Counted from the stretch's first letter, positions 17,378-27,284 are shown. The stretch: DNA of 64,000 nucleotides from Amycolatopsis sp. QT-25 (GCF_029369745.1 NZ_CP120210.1:2108001-2172000), one strand, 5' to 3'. The notes: generated from the sequence alone by a model not told the origin. Made by a program: numbers and translations.

Positions 17378-17490
17378 ACTTCGAGGGCACCACAGCTCAC
17401 CACGGGCCGCATCGGGGATGACCCCCACTCGCACCCGGAGCGGCATGGGACCATAGAGGTGGCACACCCCGACCTTCGCGAGGAAACCCG

Positions 17491-19332
17491 TTGACGACGT
17501 TCGCCGACACGACCTTCACGCCCCCGGAGCTCATCCGGAACTTCTGCATCATCGCGCACATCGACCACGGCAAGTCGACCCTGGCCGATCGGATGCTGCA
17601 GCTCACCGGCGTGGTCGAGGAACGGGCCATGCGGGCTCAGTACCTCGATCGAATGGACATCGAGCGGGAGCGCGGGATCACGATCAAGGCGCAGAACGTG
17701 CGCCTGCCCTGGAAGGTCGACGGGCAGGACCACGTCCTGCACATGATCGACACCCCGGGCCACGTCGACTTCACCTACGAGGTCTCCCGCGCGCTCGAGG
17801 CGTGTGAAGGTGCCGTCCTGCTGGTCGACGCCGCGCAGGGGATCGAGGCCCAGACGCTCGCCAACCTGTACCTCGCGCTGGAGAACAACCTCCAGATCAT
17901 CCCGGTGCTCAACAAGATCGACCTGCCGTCGGCGGATCCGGACAAGTACGCCGCCGAGATCGCGCACATCATCGGCTGCGAGCCCTCGGACGTGCTGCGC
18001 GTGTCCGCCAAGACCGGTGTCGGTGTCGGTGACCTGCTCGACGCGGTGGTGAAGCAGGTGCCCGCCCCGCAGGGTGACGCCGACGCCCCGGCACGGGCGA
18101 TGATCTTCGACTCGGTGTACGACACCTATCGGGGCGTCGTGACCTACATCAGGGTCGTCGACGGCAAGATCACGCCGCGCGAGCGGATCAAGATGATGTC
18201 CACCGGCGCCACCCACGAACTCCTCGAGGTCGGGATCATCTCGCCGGAGCCCAAGGCCAGCAAGGGCCTGGGTGTCGGCGAGGTGGGCTACCTCATCACC
18301 GGAGTGAAGGACGTCCGGCAGTCGAAGGTCGGTGACACCGTCACCTCCGAGCGCCAGGGCGCGAAGGAGCCGCTCGCCGGTTACCGCGAGCCGAAGCCGA
18401 TGGTCTATTCCGGCCTATACCCGGTGGACGGTTCGGACTATCCGGACCTGCGCGAGGCCTTGGACAAGCTCCAGCTCAACGATGCCGCGCTGGATTACGA
18501 GCCCGAGACGTCGGTGGCGCTCGGGTTCGGCTTCCGTTGCGGCTTCCTCGGCCTGCTGCACCTGGAGATCACCCGCGACCGGCTGGAGCGCGAGTTCGGC
18601 CTCGACCTGATCTCCACCGCGCCGAACGTGGTCTACGACGTGGTGCTGGACGACGGCAAGGAGATCCACGTCACCAATCCGTCGGACTGGCCGACCGGGA
18701 ACAAGATCGACAAGGTGCTCGAGCCGGTCAGCAAGGTGAGCATCCTGGCGCCGTCGGAGTTCATCGGCACGATCATGGAGCTGTGCCAGAACAAGCGCGG
18801 CACGTTGCTCGGCATGGACTACCTGTCCGAGGACCGGGTCGAACTGCGGTACAACCTGCCGCTGGGCGAGATCATCTTCGACTTCTTCGACACGCTGAAG
18901 TCGCGCACGCGCGGTTACGCGTCGCTGGACTACGAAGAGGCCGGCGCGCAGGCGGCGGACCTGGTCAAGGTGGACATCCTGCTTCAGGGCGAAGGTGTCG
19001 ACGCGTTCTCCGCGATCGTGCACAAGGACGACGCCTACAACTACGGCAACCGCATGGTGAACCGGCTTCGCGAGCTGATCCCGCGGCAGAACTTCGAGGT
19101 GCCGATCCAGGCCGCCATCGGCGCCCGCATCATCGCCCGGGAGACCATTCGCGCGATCCGCAAGGACGTGCTCGCGAAGTGCTACGGCGGTGACATCTCG
19201 CGTAAGCGCAAGCTGCTGGAAAAGCAGAAGGAAGGCAAGAAGCGGATGAAGACCGTCGGCCGGGTCGAGGTCCCGCAGGAGGCTTTCGTCGCCGCGCTGT
19301 CCACGGAGGACTCCGGAAAGAAGAAGCAGTAA
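17491..19332 (+). CDS. lepA: Elongation factor 4 (LepA), GTPase
   Basis: 613 residues, standard LepA length. GTPase motifs [10 protein letters not shown] (G1), [10 protein letters not shown] (G2), DTPGHVDF (G3) and NKIDLP (G4), then EF-G-like domains and the LepA C-terminal domain with [20 protein letters not shown]. Back-translocates or remodels stalled ribosomes. TTG start at 17491, supported by GAGG upstream and by the family N-terminus [16 protein letters not shown]. Confidence 0.97.
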   Translation: MTTFADTTFTPPELIRNFCIIAHIDHGKSTLADRMLQLTGVVEERAMRAQYLDRMDIERERGITIKAQNVRLPWKVDGQDHVLHMIDTPGHVDFTYEVSRALEACEGAVLLVDAAQGIEAQTLANLYLALENNLQIIPVLNKIDLPSADPDKYAAEIAHIIGCEPSDVLRVSAKTGVGVGDLLDAVVKQVPAPQGDADAPARAMIFDSVYDTYRGVVTYIRVVDGKITPRERIKMMSTGATHELLEVGIISPEPKASKGLGVGEVGYLITGVKDVRQSKVGDTVTSERQGAKEPLAGYREPKPMVYSGLYPVDGSDYPDLREALDKLQLNDAALDYEPETSVALGFGFRCGFLGLLHLEITRDRLEREFGLDLISTAPNVVYDVVLDDGKEIHVTNPSDWPTGNKIDKVLEPVSKVSILAPSEFIGTIMELCQNKRGTLLGMDYLSEDRVELRYNLPLGEIIFDFFDTLKSRTRGYASLDYEEAGAQAADLVKVDILLQGEGVDAFSAIVHKDDAYNYGNRMVNRLRELIPRQNFEVPIQAAIGARIIARETIRAIRKDVLAKCYGGDISRKRKLLEKQKEGKKRMKTVGRVEVPQEAFVAALSTEDSGKKKQ

Positions 19333-19344
19333 CGGCACAGACGA

Positions 19345-19378
19345 GAAGGCCGCCCGGATCATGATCCAGGCGGCCTTC
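19345..19378. terminator. Bidirectional terminator between lepA and the PPOX gene
   Basis: 10-bp outer stem GAAGGCCGCC (19345-19354) with 19369-19378; the loop itself contains GGATCATGATCC, which can extend the stem. Lies 12 bases past the lepA stop and just before the convergent stop. Confidence 0.8.
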
Positions 19379-19383
19379 CCACG

Positions 19384-19830
19384 TCAGCGGTTTCCGCTGA
19401 TGCGGTTCGCCGTGACGAAGACGGCGACGCGGCGTTCGGCGGCCATCACGCGGTCGTACTCGGCCCAGTCGTCGTGGGTCCCGGTCGCCGCGATGAACAC
19501 CTCGCGCAGCAGCCGGGGGAGTTCGCGCGGGTCGAAATCCGGGTCCGGGTCGTCCGGGCCGATGAGGTGAACGGCGCCCTGGACCGCCGCCCATTCCCAG
19601 CCGCGGCGGAAGGTGATCGTGGCGTGGCCCGCCCGGCGGAAGAGGTCGAGCTTCTTCGCCCCGCCCACGGCTACGAAACCGACCCCCGGAGCTTTCGTGA
19701 CCGGGTCTTCGATCACCCCGGCGTTCACCACCGACGAGTGCACGGTGCCGTCCGCGCGGACCGTCGAGACGGTCGCGAGTCCGTTTTCGCGCAAGGAAAG
19801 GGTGCGAACTGGTTCGAGATCAGCGGCCAT
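19384..19830 (-). CDS. Pyridoxamine 5'-phosphate oxidase-fold (PPOX) protein, probably F420-dependent
   Basis: 148 residues. Split-barrel flavin/deazaflavin-binding fold: LRENGLATVSTVRADGTVHS, GVGFVAVGGAKKLDLFRRAG and TITFRRGWEWAAVQGAVHLI, then TGTHDDWAEYDRVMAAERR. The pattern resembles the Rv1155-like F420-dependent oxidoreductases of actinobacteria. Substrate unknown. ATG at 19830. It stands alone, convergent with lepA. Confidence 0.78.
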   Translation of the reverse strand: MAADLEPVRTLSLRENGLATVSTVRADGTVHSSVVNAGVIEDPVTKAPGVGFVAVGGAKKLDLFRRAGHATITFRRGWEWAAVQGAVHLIGPDDPDPDFDPRELPRLLREVFIAATGTHDDWAEYDRVMAAERRVAVFVTANRISGNR

Positions 19831-20277
19831 GCATCCACCGTAGCGCTCGGTCGGCCGTTCGTGGCCTGGCGAGTGGTCAAGGTGGTCCGGAGGACGGTGA
19901 CGACGATCGGGCGGCCGATTCCGAGCTCTTCGTTCTGCGGAGCGCGGAGGAAGTCCGGCCCGAGGCCTCGGTTCTCAAGATCACGACGAACTCCCGAATG
20001 TTTCTCCAGGTGATGTGCCGTCGTGGGAGAACCGGCCTTCCGCATGGACTCGGATCCCGGACGGTCGCGGGAGAGGAGGCATCGCCATCGCGCGGTCCAT
20101 CAGGACGGGGACCACGAGAATTCGGGGCGAGCGGGATGCCCACGACCGCAGGACACGCATCCGGTGTCAGGAGGAGACCTCGGCGGGCGGTGATCCTGCC
20201 CGCGCTCTCGTGAACGCGAACCATCGCTGCCACGGTGTCTTCACCGGTGGTGCCCTATGCCGCACAGCGAGGGAGGG
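19831..20277. other. Intergenic stretch without a recognisable gene
   Basis: About 450 bases between the PPOX gene start and the hexosaminidase terminator. Open frames exist on both strands but none shows a family motif or good start; a minus-strand frame around 19860-20000 (GIGRPIVVTVLRTTLTTR) looks protein-like and may be gene debris. Confidence 0.4.
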
Positions 20278-20314
20278 CCGGGCCGGTGAGGATCGGGAAT
20301 CCTCACCGGCCCGG
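20278..20314. terminator. Hairpin terminator of the hexosaminidase gene
   Basis: 16-bp perfect stem (20278-20293 with 20299-20314) and 5-nt loop CGGGA, immediately after the minus-strand stop at 20317. Confidence 0.8.
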
Positions 20315-20316
20315 GC

Positions 20317-22080
20317 TCAGCAGGCGCCGTTGTCGCGCCAGACACCCCATTGGCCGCCCGCGCCGGGTTCTTCGCCCTGCGTCCACCACTGCGCCGTCCA
20401 TTTGTGCCCGTTGTGGGAGACGGTGGCTCCGCCGGTGTAGACGGAAGCGCGGTCCCATGCCGGGAGCGAACAGGTGCCAGGGTTTCCGGATCCTGTTTCC
20501 CAAGGCACCTGACTCGACGCGTAGTAGCCGATGCCCTGTGCCTGCCAACGCGGAGCCTGTGCGCCGAGGCGTACCCGGAAGGCGTTCCAGTCGTGGGTCG
20601 ACCACGGAGACCAGCCGAGTTCGGCGTGCGCCGGAAGCCGGGGGAAGGCGAGGTAGTCGATGTTCGCCGGGGTCACCACGGTCTCGGTCCACAGCGGGGA
20701 TTCGACGCCGCGGACGGCGGATTCGGGCACGCCGGAGAGGTAGGCGCCCGGGTTCCAGTTGTAGGCGTCCTGGACCTCGATGTAGCCCGCCCACGAAAGC
20801 CCGATCGGCGTGCTGGAGTTGTACTTCATGTCCAGGTACGCCTTGTTCGCCGGCGACAGGATCACCTTGCTGCCGCGGGCGACGGCGTTCGAAACATCCG
20901 TGTTGGAGGTCGTCGTGCCCCAGAACTGCGGGGTCGCCGTGGCGGGCAGGGTGGCCTTGCCGATCTCGTGCCAGCCGACGACCTGCTTGCCCGCGGCGGC
21001 CACCATCGGCAGCACCCGGTTCATGAAGGTGCGGTAATCCGCGTCGCTGGTGGCCTGGGCCTCGTCACCGCCGAGGTGGAAATACGGCCCGGGCGTCAAC
21101 GCGGCGACCTCACGGATGACGTCGTTGACGAAGGTGTAGGTGATCTCTTTCGAGATGCAGAGCGAGCTGTAGCCGACGGCGGTGTCGGTGCGCAGCGGGG
21201 GAGCGGTGTTGTCGCAGTTCAGCTCCGCGTACGAGGCCAGGGCGGCGTTGGTGTGCCCGGGAATGTCGATTTCCGGAATGACCGTGATGAACCGCGAGGC
21301 CGCGTAGTTCACGATCTCCGTGTACTGCGCCTTGGTGTAGTAGCCGCCGGCACCACCGCCGACCTGGGTGCTGCCGCCGTAGGTGGTCAGCCGCGGCCAG
21401 CTGTCGATCTGGATGCGCCAGCCCTGGTCGTCGGCCAAGTGGAGGTGCAGGTTGTTGATCTTGTACTGCGCCAGCTGGTCGATGTACCGCTTGACCGTGG
21501 CGACCGGGTGGAAGTGCCGGGCGACGTCGAGCATCGCCCCGCGGTAGCCGAAGCGCGGGTAGTCCAGGATGTCGGCGCCCGGGATCGTCCAGGGGCCTTG
21601 CTGCACCGTGGAACTTTCGATCTTGCCGGGCAGCATCTGCCGCAGCGTCTGTACGCCCCCGAAGAGGCCTTGCGCCGTCGTCGCGCGGAGGACCACGGAA
21701 GTGGACGTCGAGTTCAGTTGGTAGCCCTGGTCGCCGACGCGGGCGTCGGCGCCGGTCAGCAGGAGCGAGATGCCGTCGGTGGGTGTGCCGGACGGCGCGT
21801 CGGAGACGGGCAGAGGGAAACCGGTGGAGGCGCGGAAGACCCCGGCGAGGTAGTCACCGACGGCCTTGGCCTGCGCCGACCCTGGCTGGGTGTAGATCCT
21901 GGTGTTCGCGGTCAGGGCGTAATCGGATCCGGTGACCGCTCGGGCCGAGACCGGGACCGGGACGATCGCCTGCAGCGGCGGGGTGGCCGCGTCGGCGACG
22001 GGGGTGGCTGCGGTGGTGACGCCGGCGAGCAGCGCCACTCCGACGACGGCGCGACTCAACCGCGCTCTCCAGGTCTTCAC
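20317..22080 (-). CDS. Secreted beta-N-acetylhexosaminidase (GH20) with C-terminal chitin-binding module
   Basis: 587 residues. Signal peptide: basic VKTWRARLSR, hydrophobic AVVGVALLAGV, cleavage after about ADA (residue 31). Domain order: GH20 N-terminal domain (about 35-170), GH20 barrel (175-500) with the catalytic Asp-Glu pair in HLGGDEAQ (D339-E340), and a CBM5/12-like module (about 540-587, AWDRASVYTGGATVSHNGHK). It releases GlcNAc from chitin oligomers outside the cell. GTG start at 22080 with CTGGAGG ahead. A DasR-type operator lies 70 bp upstream, linking it to GlcNAc regulation. Confidence 0.93.
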   Translation of the reverse strand: MKTWRARLSRAVVGVALLAGVTTAATPVADAATPPLQAIVPVPVSARAVTGSDYALTANTRIYTQPGSAQAKAVGDYLAGVFRASTGFPLPVSDAPSGTPTDGISLLLTGADARVGDQGYQLNSTSTSVVLRATTAQGLFGGVQTLRQMLPGKIESSTVQQGPWTIPGADILDYPRFGYRGAMLDVARHFHPVATVKRYIDQLAQYKINNLHLHLADDQGWRIQIDSWPRLTTYGGSTQVGGGAGGYYTKAQYTEIVNYAASRFITVIPEIDIPGHTNAALASYAELNCDNTAPPLRTDTAVGYSSLCISKEITYTFVNDVIREVAALTPGPYFHLGGDEAQATSDADYRTFMNRVLPMVAAAGKQVVGWHEIGKATLPATATPQFWGTTTSNTDVSNAVARGSKVILSPANKAYLDMKYNSSTPIGLSWAGYIEVQDAYNWNPGAYLSGVPESAVRGVESPLWTETVVTPANIDYLAFPRLPAHAELGWSPWSTHDWNAFRVRLGAQAPRWQAQGIGYYASSQVPWETGSGNPGTCSLPAWDRASVYTGGATVSHNGHKWTAQWWTQGEEPGAGGQWGVWRDNGAC

Positions 22081-22150
22081 CGGGGCCTCCAGGGGGACAG
22101 GGGACGTGACCCGCGTCACGGCTCGTTCCGATCGTCGCATTTTCGGCGAC

Positions 22151-22166
22151 AAAGGTCTAGACCACC
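22151..22166. promoter_or_regulatory. Candidate DasR-responsive element (dre)
   Basis: AAAGGTCTAGACCACC contains the 10-bp palindrome GGTCTAGACC (22154-22163), the core of the dre bound by the GntR-type GlcNAc regulator DasR in Streptomyces. It lies between the hexosaminidase (minus) and the nitronate monooxygenase (plus). Confidence 0.75.
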
Positions 22167-22234
22167 ATGACGGAAGCTTGGTGTGGCTTGCAGGTCACAT
22201 TCCGTGTCCCCGCTTGAGGACTATCGTCGGATTC

Positions 22235-23284
22235 GTGTTCGAAGAACTGCGTTTTCCCGTGATCGCGGCCCCGATGGCGGGCGGGCCGACCACTCCGGAG
22301 CTCGTCGCCGCGGTGACCGCGGCGGGTGGATTCGGTTTTCTGGCCGGGGGGTATCTGAGCCCCGATGCCCTCGCGGACCGGATCGCGAAGACGGCCGCAC
22401 TCGCCGGTGAGCCCTTCGGCGTGAACCTCTTCGTTCCGGGTGGCGCCACCGAGGCGGATCTCAGTGGTCACCTCGAGCGCTGGCGTGCGGAGGCCGAACG
22501 CCACGGCGTCGAGCCCGGCGAGCCGAGCTGGGATGACGACGCCTATGGCGCGAAGCTCGAGGTCGTCCTGGAACGGAAGGTTCCGGTCGTCTCCTTCACC
22601 TTCGGCACGCCCTCGCCCGAGGACGTCGAACACTTGCGCGCCAACGGAAGCAAGGTGGCCGTCACCGTCACCAGCCCGGCGGAAGCGGATCAGGCGGTAG
22701 CGGCCGGCGCGGACGCGCTCGTGGTCCAGGGATTCGAAGCCGGAGCGCATCGAGGGCTCTTCGCCGACGAGCCCGGAGCCGAAGGCGGGGGAGCGCAGTA
22801 CGGCGTGCTCAGCCTGCTGCGCCTGGTCTCGGCGCGGACGGATCTGCCGCTCGTCGCGACCGGCGGGCTCGTGCACGGTGCCGACATCGCGGCGGTGCTC
22901 GCGGCGGGTGCCGTCGCGGCGCAGCTGGGCACCGCGTTCCTGCGGGCGGACGAGGCCGGGACACCGCCCGCGCACCGGCAGGCGCTGGAGGACGGGGGCA
23001 GGCCGACGGCGTTCACCAGGGCGTTCAGCGGACGTCCCGCCCGGTCGCTGGTCAACCGCGCGGTCGCGGACTTCTCGGCCACCGCGCCGTCGGCGTATCC
23101 GCAGGTCAACAACCTGACCAAACCGATCCGCGCGGCGGCGGGCAAGGCGGGCGATCTCGAAGTCATGTCTCTCTACGCGGGACAGACCTACGCACTCGCG
23201 GGCTCCGGCCCGGCGGCGTCGATCGTCGAACGCCTCCAGGCCGAAGCCCGCGAAGCCGCTACGCGTTTGAGTCGTCTCCGCTGA
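22235..23284 (+). CDS. Nitronate monooxygenase-family flavoprotein
   Basis: 349 residues, FMN-dependent TIM barrel. N-terminal FPVIAAPMAGGPTTPELVAA, FGVNLFVPGG, GADALVVQGFEAGAHRG (catalytic-His region), and LPLVATGGLVHGADIAAVLA with AAQLGTAFLRADEA (phosphate-binding). Oxidises alkyl nitronates such as propionate-3-nitronate; some relatives act on other substrates. GTG start at 22235. The last 26 bases overlap the convergent permease gene. Confidence 0.87.
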   Translation: MFEELRFPVIAAPMAGGPTTPELVAAVTAAGGFGFLAGGYLSPDALADRIAKTAALAGEPFGVNLFVPGGATEADLSGHLERWRAEAERHGVEPGEPSWDDDAYGAKLEVVLERKVPVVSFTFGTPSPEDVEHLRANGSKVAVTVTSPAEADQAVAAGADALVVQGFEAGAHRGLFADEPGAEGGGAQYGVLSLLRLVSARTDLPLVATGGLVHGADIAAVLAAGAVAAQLGTAFLRADEAGTPPAHRQALEDGGRPTAFTRAFSGRPARSLVNRAVADFSATAPSAYPQVNNLTKPIRAAAGKAGDLEVMSLYAGQTYALAGSGPAASIVERLQAEAREAATRLSRLR

Positions 23285-24737
23285 CCTGTTTCGCGTCGCC
23301 GTTGTTCGCGTTCATCGCGGAGTGACGGCGGCTGTAAGCGAAGTAGATGATCAGGCCGAGGCCGAACCAGGCCGCGAACCGCAGCCAGGTGTGGTAGTTC
23401 AGGAACGTGATCAGCCAGAGGGAGAAGACGATGCCGATGATCGGCACGACCGGCATGCCCGGGGTCTTGAACGTCCGCGGCAGGTCCGGCTGCTTGTAGC
23501 GCAGCACGATCACCGCGACGCAGACGACGACGAACGCGAGCAGGATGCCGATGTTCGTTAGCTCCGCGGCCTCGCCGATGGGCAGCAGCCCGGCGATGAT
23601 CGCCGACGCGATGCCGAGCACCCAGGTCATCCTGCTCGGTACCTTGCGCACGGGATGGGTCTTGCTGAACCACTTCGGCAGCAGGCCGTCGCGGCTCATC
23701 GAGTAGCCGACGCGGCTCGCGCCCATCAGGAAGGTGAACAGCACGGTGGTGATACCGATGATCGCGCCGACCGCGATGATCAGGCCGAGCCACTTCATCC
23801 CGACACCGGCGAAGGCGCTGGAGAAGGCGGCTTCGCTGTCGATGTCCTTGTAGTTGACCATCCCGGTCAGGACCAGGCAGGCCAGCACGTAGAGCACCAT
23901 CGAGATGGCGAGCGAGTAGATGATCGCCTTCGGCATGTGCTTCTGGGAGTCGGTCGACTCCTCGGCCGCGGTGGACATGGCGTCGTAGCCGAAAACGGCG
24001 AAGAAGACCGTCGCGGCTCCGGCGAACGCGCCGCTGAGACCGAAGGGGAAGAAGTTCGAGTAGTTGTCGGTGTTGATGTGGAAGACACCGACGACGATCA
24101 CCAGCAGGACCAGGCCGACCTTCAGGTAGACCAGCAACGTCTCGAACCGGGCGGCGTTCTTCATACCCTGGTTGAGGATGAAGGCGATCAGCAGGCACAG
24201 GAGGACGGCGAACAGGTTGATCTTGTAGGAGCCTGCCGCGACGTCGCCCTTTTCGGTACCGGGGGCACCCAGCATCCAAGCCGGGAGGCCGATGTCGAGG
24301 TAACCCAGTAGCTCGTTGAAGTAGCCGGAGATGCCGATCGCGACCACCGCCACGATCGCGGTGTACTCCAGCAGGAGATCCCAGCCGATGAACCAGCCGA
24401 CGATCTCGCCCAGGACGGTGTAGCCGTAGGTGTAGGCGGATCCGGCGCGGGGGATCAACCCGGCGAACTCGGCGTAGGAGAACGCTGCCGCGGCACTGGC
24501 GATTCCCGCGATGAGGAAGGAGATGAGCACGGCAGGGCCGGCCTTCTCGTTCGCGACCGCGCCGGCCAGGGAGAAGATCCCCGCGCCGATGATGCCACCG
24601 ACCCCGATCGCGGTCAGCTGGCGCAGGCCCAGCGTGCGCTGGAGACCCCCGCCGCCGTCACTGAGTTCTTCGATCTGGTCGATCGGCTTGCGGCGGAACA
24701 TCCCGGATCCCGAGCCCAGGCTGCGTGGTGCGGACAT
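23259..24737 (-). CDS. APC-family amino acid permease
   Basis: 492 residues with about twelve to fourteen hydrophobic segments. N-terminal RTLGLRQLTAIGVGGIIGAG is the APC signature for helix 1; FSYAEFAGLIPRAGSAYTYG and AVFGYDAMSTAAEES are the helix 3 and helix 6 motifs of the cationic amino-acid transporter/YfnA branch. Imports an amino acid at the cytoplasmic membrane; substrate not inferable. ATG at 24737 with GGGAG upstream. Confidence 0.9.
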   Translation of the reverse strand: MSAPRSLGSGSGMFRRKPIDQIEELSDGGGGLQRTLGLRQLTAIGVGGIIGAGIFSLAGAVANEKAGPAVLISFLIAGIASAAAAFSYAEFAGLIPRAGSAYTYGYTVLGEIVGWFIGWDLLLEYTAIVAVVAIGISGYFNELLGYLDIGLPAWMLGAPGTEKGDVAAGSYKINLFAVLLCLLIAFILNQGMKNAARFETLLVYLKVGLVLLVIVVGVFHINTDNYSNFFPFGLSGAFAGAATVFFAVFGYDAMSTAAEESTDSQKHMPKAIIYSLAISMVLYVLACLVLTGMVNYKDIDSEAAFSSAFAGVGMKWLGLIIAVGAIIGITTVLFTFLMGASRVGYSMSRDGLLPKWFSKTHPVRKVPSRMTWVLGIASAIIAGLLPIGEAAELTNIGILLAFVVVCVAVIVLRYKQPDLPRTFKTPGMPVVPIIGIVFSLWLITFLNYHTWLRFAAWFGLGLIIYFAYSRRHSAMNANNGDAKQVSGDDSNA

Positions 24738-24816
24738 CGTCGTCTCCCAACAGATTGTGCTTTCGGACTGGATCACAGTCCGAAAGGCACGGTAACGGCA
24801 GGTCGGGACATCGCAC

Positions 24817-25860
24817 CTATCCGGCGACGGTGTCCTCGCTCACTTCGGCGGCCACGCGAGCGGCGATCTTCGACGGCCTGGACGCGCTCGCGGAGAAGTA
24901 GGTGAGCAGTTCCGAGATCTCGACGGGGTCGTCCAGTTGTGGGCAGTGGCCCCAGTCCTCGCGCACCATCAGCCTGCTGTGCGGGACCAGCGCGTGCAGC
25001 CGCCGTCCGGAGGCGGCACTGACGAGTTTGTCCTTACCGCAGACGACCACCAGGAGCGGGACGCGGACCTGTTCGAGCCGGTACGCGTCCGTCAGCTCTT
25101 CGACCAGTTGCCGCGCCTGTTCGAGCCGGGTGGTGGTGGCGCGGTAGTCGGGGAACAGCGACGTGAACCGGCGCACCTGCTCGGCGTCCGCCGCGGTCGC
25201 GTTGGCGTACAGCAGCCGGGGGACGACCTGCTCGGCGACGGCGCGCACGAGGAAGCCGGGGATCGGCAGCGGCAGGGCCGAGTACATCCGCAGCGGCAAG
25301 GGATAGCGGGCCACGGTGCGGATGAGCCAGCTGTCCGCGAGACCCGGCGCGGCGATCGAGACCACGCCCGCCACTGGCAGCCGGTGGTTCTCCGCGGCGC
25401 GCAGGCTCATCGTGCCGCCGAGCGAGTTGCCGGCGAGTACGACCGTGCCGAGGACGGCCTGTTCCCTGATCACGGCCGCGGTGAACGCGTCCAGTTGCGG
25501 CAGCATGGAACCCGGCCGCAGTGGCTGAGCGTCACCGAATCCGGGCAGATCGACCGCGATCGCCGGAATACCGGCGGCCGCGAGCAGCTCCATGACCGGG
25601 CGCCAGGTGTCGGCGCTGTCGCAATAGCCGTGCAGCAGCACCAACCGCGGCGCTGTCGGCTTGGCGTGCGCGCGTGCGGTGGCCCGCTTGCCGAGCATTC
25701 GCCGGGGAGCGCGGTCGGCCGATTCCACCGGCTGCGGCCCGACTTCGAGCACTCTGGTGCGAACGCCGGCGTAGCGCCGGAACGAGACGCGGATCGGGTC
25801 GGTGTCCGTGGTGGTCCGGCCCCCGGGGTCCGCCGGTTCGGGCCGCTGCGATGCGGTCAT
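24817..25860 (-). CDS. Alpha/beta hydrolase
   Basis: 347 residues. Oxyanion segment LVLLHGYCDSADTW, nucleophile elbow VLAGNSLGGTMSLRAA (Ser), and the catalytic His in EDWGHCPQLDDPVEI. The N-terminal 80 residues are poorly conserved and no signal peptide is visible. Substrate unknown. Lies 79 bp upstream of the permease on the same strand. A palindrome (25991-26000) sits in its upstream region. Confidence 0.85.
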   Translation of the reverse strand: MTASQRPEPADPGGRTTTDTDPIRVSFRRYAGVRTRVLEVGPQPVESADRAPRRMLGKRATARAHAKPTAPRLVLLHGYCDSADTWRPVMELLAAAGIPAIAVDLPGFGDAQPLRPGSMLPQLDAFTAAVIREQAVLGTVVLAGNSLGGTMSLRAAENHRLPVAGVVSIAAPGLADSWLIRTVARYPLPLRMYSALPLPIPGFLVRAVAEQVVPRLLYANATAADAEQVRRFTSLFPDYRATTTRLEQARQLVEELTDAYRLEQVRVPLLVVVCGKDKLVSAASGRRLHALVPHSRLMVREDWGHCPQLDDPVEISELLTYFSASASRPSKIAARVAAEVSEDTVAG

Positions 25861-25984
25861 CTGCTCAGGCTAACCGCGAGAGGTCGGATTTCGGGCGAAC
25901 TTTGGTCGGGAAAAGGCTCCCGGGTCATAACGTTCTTGACACTTGACAAGACCGCGAAATAGCTGCTTGACCTGCACGGACGCG

Positions 25985-26008
25985 AAACATACGCATGCGT
26001 GCGTGTTT
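25985..26008. promoter_or_regulatory. Palindromic site upstream of the alpha/beta hydrolase
   Basis: Perfect 10-bp palindrome ACGCATGCGT (25991-26000) within an imperfect longer dyad beginning AAACA and ending TGTTT. Looks like a regulator-binding site; no regulator gene is adjacent. Confidence 0.35.
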
Positions 26009-26041
26009 GATCGCGGTGAGGGGGAGTGCGCACCCCTCGAA

Positions 26042-27007
26042 TCACTGCGTGAAGACCACCTTGCCGGAAGTTTCCCCGGCCAACATGGTCCGAAACCCGG
26101 TTTCGGCTTCCGCGAACGGCAACTCGGCGCCGATCTGCGGGCGCACCCCGGTGAGTTCCAAGTAGGCGAGGAGATCGGTCAGCTCGTCCCTGGTTCCCAT
26201 CGTCGAACCCGCGATGCGCAGTTGCAGGAAGAACACGCGCTGCAACTCCGCGTGAGCGTCCGGGCCACTGGTCGACCCCGAAACGACGATGATCCCGCCC
26301 GGTTTCAGCGACTTCACCGAATGGGACCAGGTCGCCTTCCCGACGGTTTCGAAGACCGCGTCCACCCGCTCCGGCAACCGCGCGCCGGACTCAAAGGTCT
26401 GATGTGCGCCCAGGCTTTCGGCCAGCGCACGCTTCTCTTCACTGCGCCCGGTCACCCAAACCCGGAATCCGGCCGCACGCCCCAACTGGACGAGGGCGGT
26501 CGAAACGCCGCCGGAGGCGCCCTGGACGAGCATCGTCTGACCCGGCCGCAGCCCGGACTTCACGAACAGCATCCGGTACGCGGTCAGCCACGCCGTGCCC
26601 ATGGTCGCGGCTTCCGCGAAGGTCAGCCCTGACGGTTTCGGCACGACGTTGCGGGCCGGAACCACGACCTGCTCGGCGAAGGTGCCCTGGTGTTTCTCGG
26701 TGAGCAGGGTGCGTTTCGGGTCGAGGGTGTCGTCGCCCTGCCAGCCCGGGGCGTTGATCACCGAGTGGATGACGACCTCGGTGCCGTCGTCGAGGGTGCC
26801 CGCGCCGTCGCAGCCCAGGATCATCGGGAACTGCTCGGGTTTGATGCCGACGCCGCGCAGCGTCCACAGGTCGTGCATGTTGAGGCTGGCGGCCTTGACC
26901 TCGACCCGCACCCAGCCTTCGGGCGCGTCGGGTTCGGGTCGCTCGCCGATCACGAGCGAGTCCAGCGGCTTTTCGGCGTTGGGTCCGGAAGCGTAAACGG
27001 CGAACAT
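26042..27007 (-). CDS. Zinc-binding-type alcohol dehydrogenase/quinone oxidoreductase (MDR family)
   Basis: 321 residues. GroES-like N-terminal domain (KAASLNMHDLWTLRG; MILGCDGAGTLDDG) and NAD(P)-binding Rossmann domain (MLVQGASGGVSTALVQLGRA). The catalytic-zinc ligands of true alcohol dehydrogenases are largely missing, so a zinc-independent quinone-oxidoreductase-type activity is more likely despite the family name. ATG at 27007. Confidence 0.87.
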   Translation of the reverse strand: MFAVYASGPNAEKPLDSLVIGERPEPDAPEGWVRVEVKAASLNMHDLWTLRGVGIKPEQFPMILGCDGAGTLDDGTEVVIHSVINAPGWQGDDTLDPKRTLLTEKHQGTFAEQVVVPARNVVPKPSGLTFAEAATMGTAWLTAYRMLFVKSGLRPGQTMLVQGASGGVSTALVQLGRAAGFRVWVTGRSEEKRALAESLGAHQTFESGARLPERVDAVFETVGKATWSHSVKSLKPGGIIVVSGSTSGPDAHAELQRVFFLQLRIAGSTMGTRDELTDLLAYLELTGVRPQIGAELPFAEAETGFRTMLAGETSGKVVFTQ

Positions 27008-27069
27008 GTCAGCAACCTACCCCGGCCCTTCCCGCGGGACCACCGGCCCACGAGCGTAGGCTTGCAGTC

Positions 27070-27273
27070 GTGTTCAACGGGCTTGCTGACTGGTGGGACG
27101 GCGTCGAGTTGTGGCTCGCGCAGGCCCCGTTCCCCGTGCAGTTCGTGCTGGTCATGGCGGTCGTCGCCCCGCTGTGCCTGGTCGCGGCCTTGGTGCTCGA
27201 CACGGTCTTCGGCAAGGTCGCCCGGTTCTTCGGCGCGGCCCGCGATGCGAACGACTCCGACCGGCCCTCCTAA
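27070..27273 (+). CDS. Small single-span membrane protein
   Basis: 67 residues. An amphipathic start (VFNGLADWWDGVELWLAQ), one strong transmembrane helix (FVLVMAVVAPLCLVAALVLD, about 25-44) and a short charged tail. No family recognised. GTG start at 27070, divergent from the dehydrogenase. It ends 11 bases before the secreted RNase, so it is probably co-transcribed with the RNase-barstar pair. Confidence 0.65.
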   Translation: MFNGLADWWDGVELWLAQAPFPVQFVLVMAVVAPLCLVAALVLDTVFGKVARFFGAARDANDSDRPS

Positions 27274-27284
27274 GCTGGCACACC

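Noticed and set aside
19725..20045. Minus-strand frame upstream of the PPOX gene
   Set aside because: Overlaps the PPOX start, no convincing initiation signal; a short protein-like stretch is noted as possible debris only.
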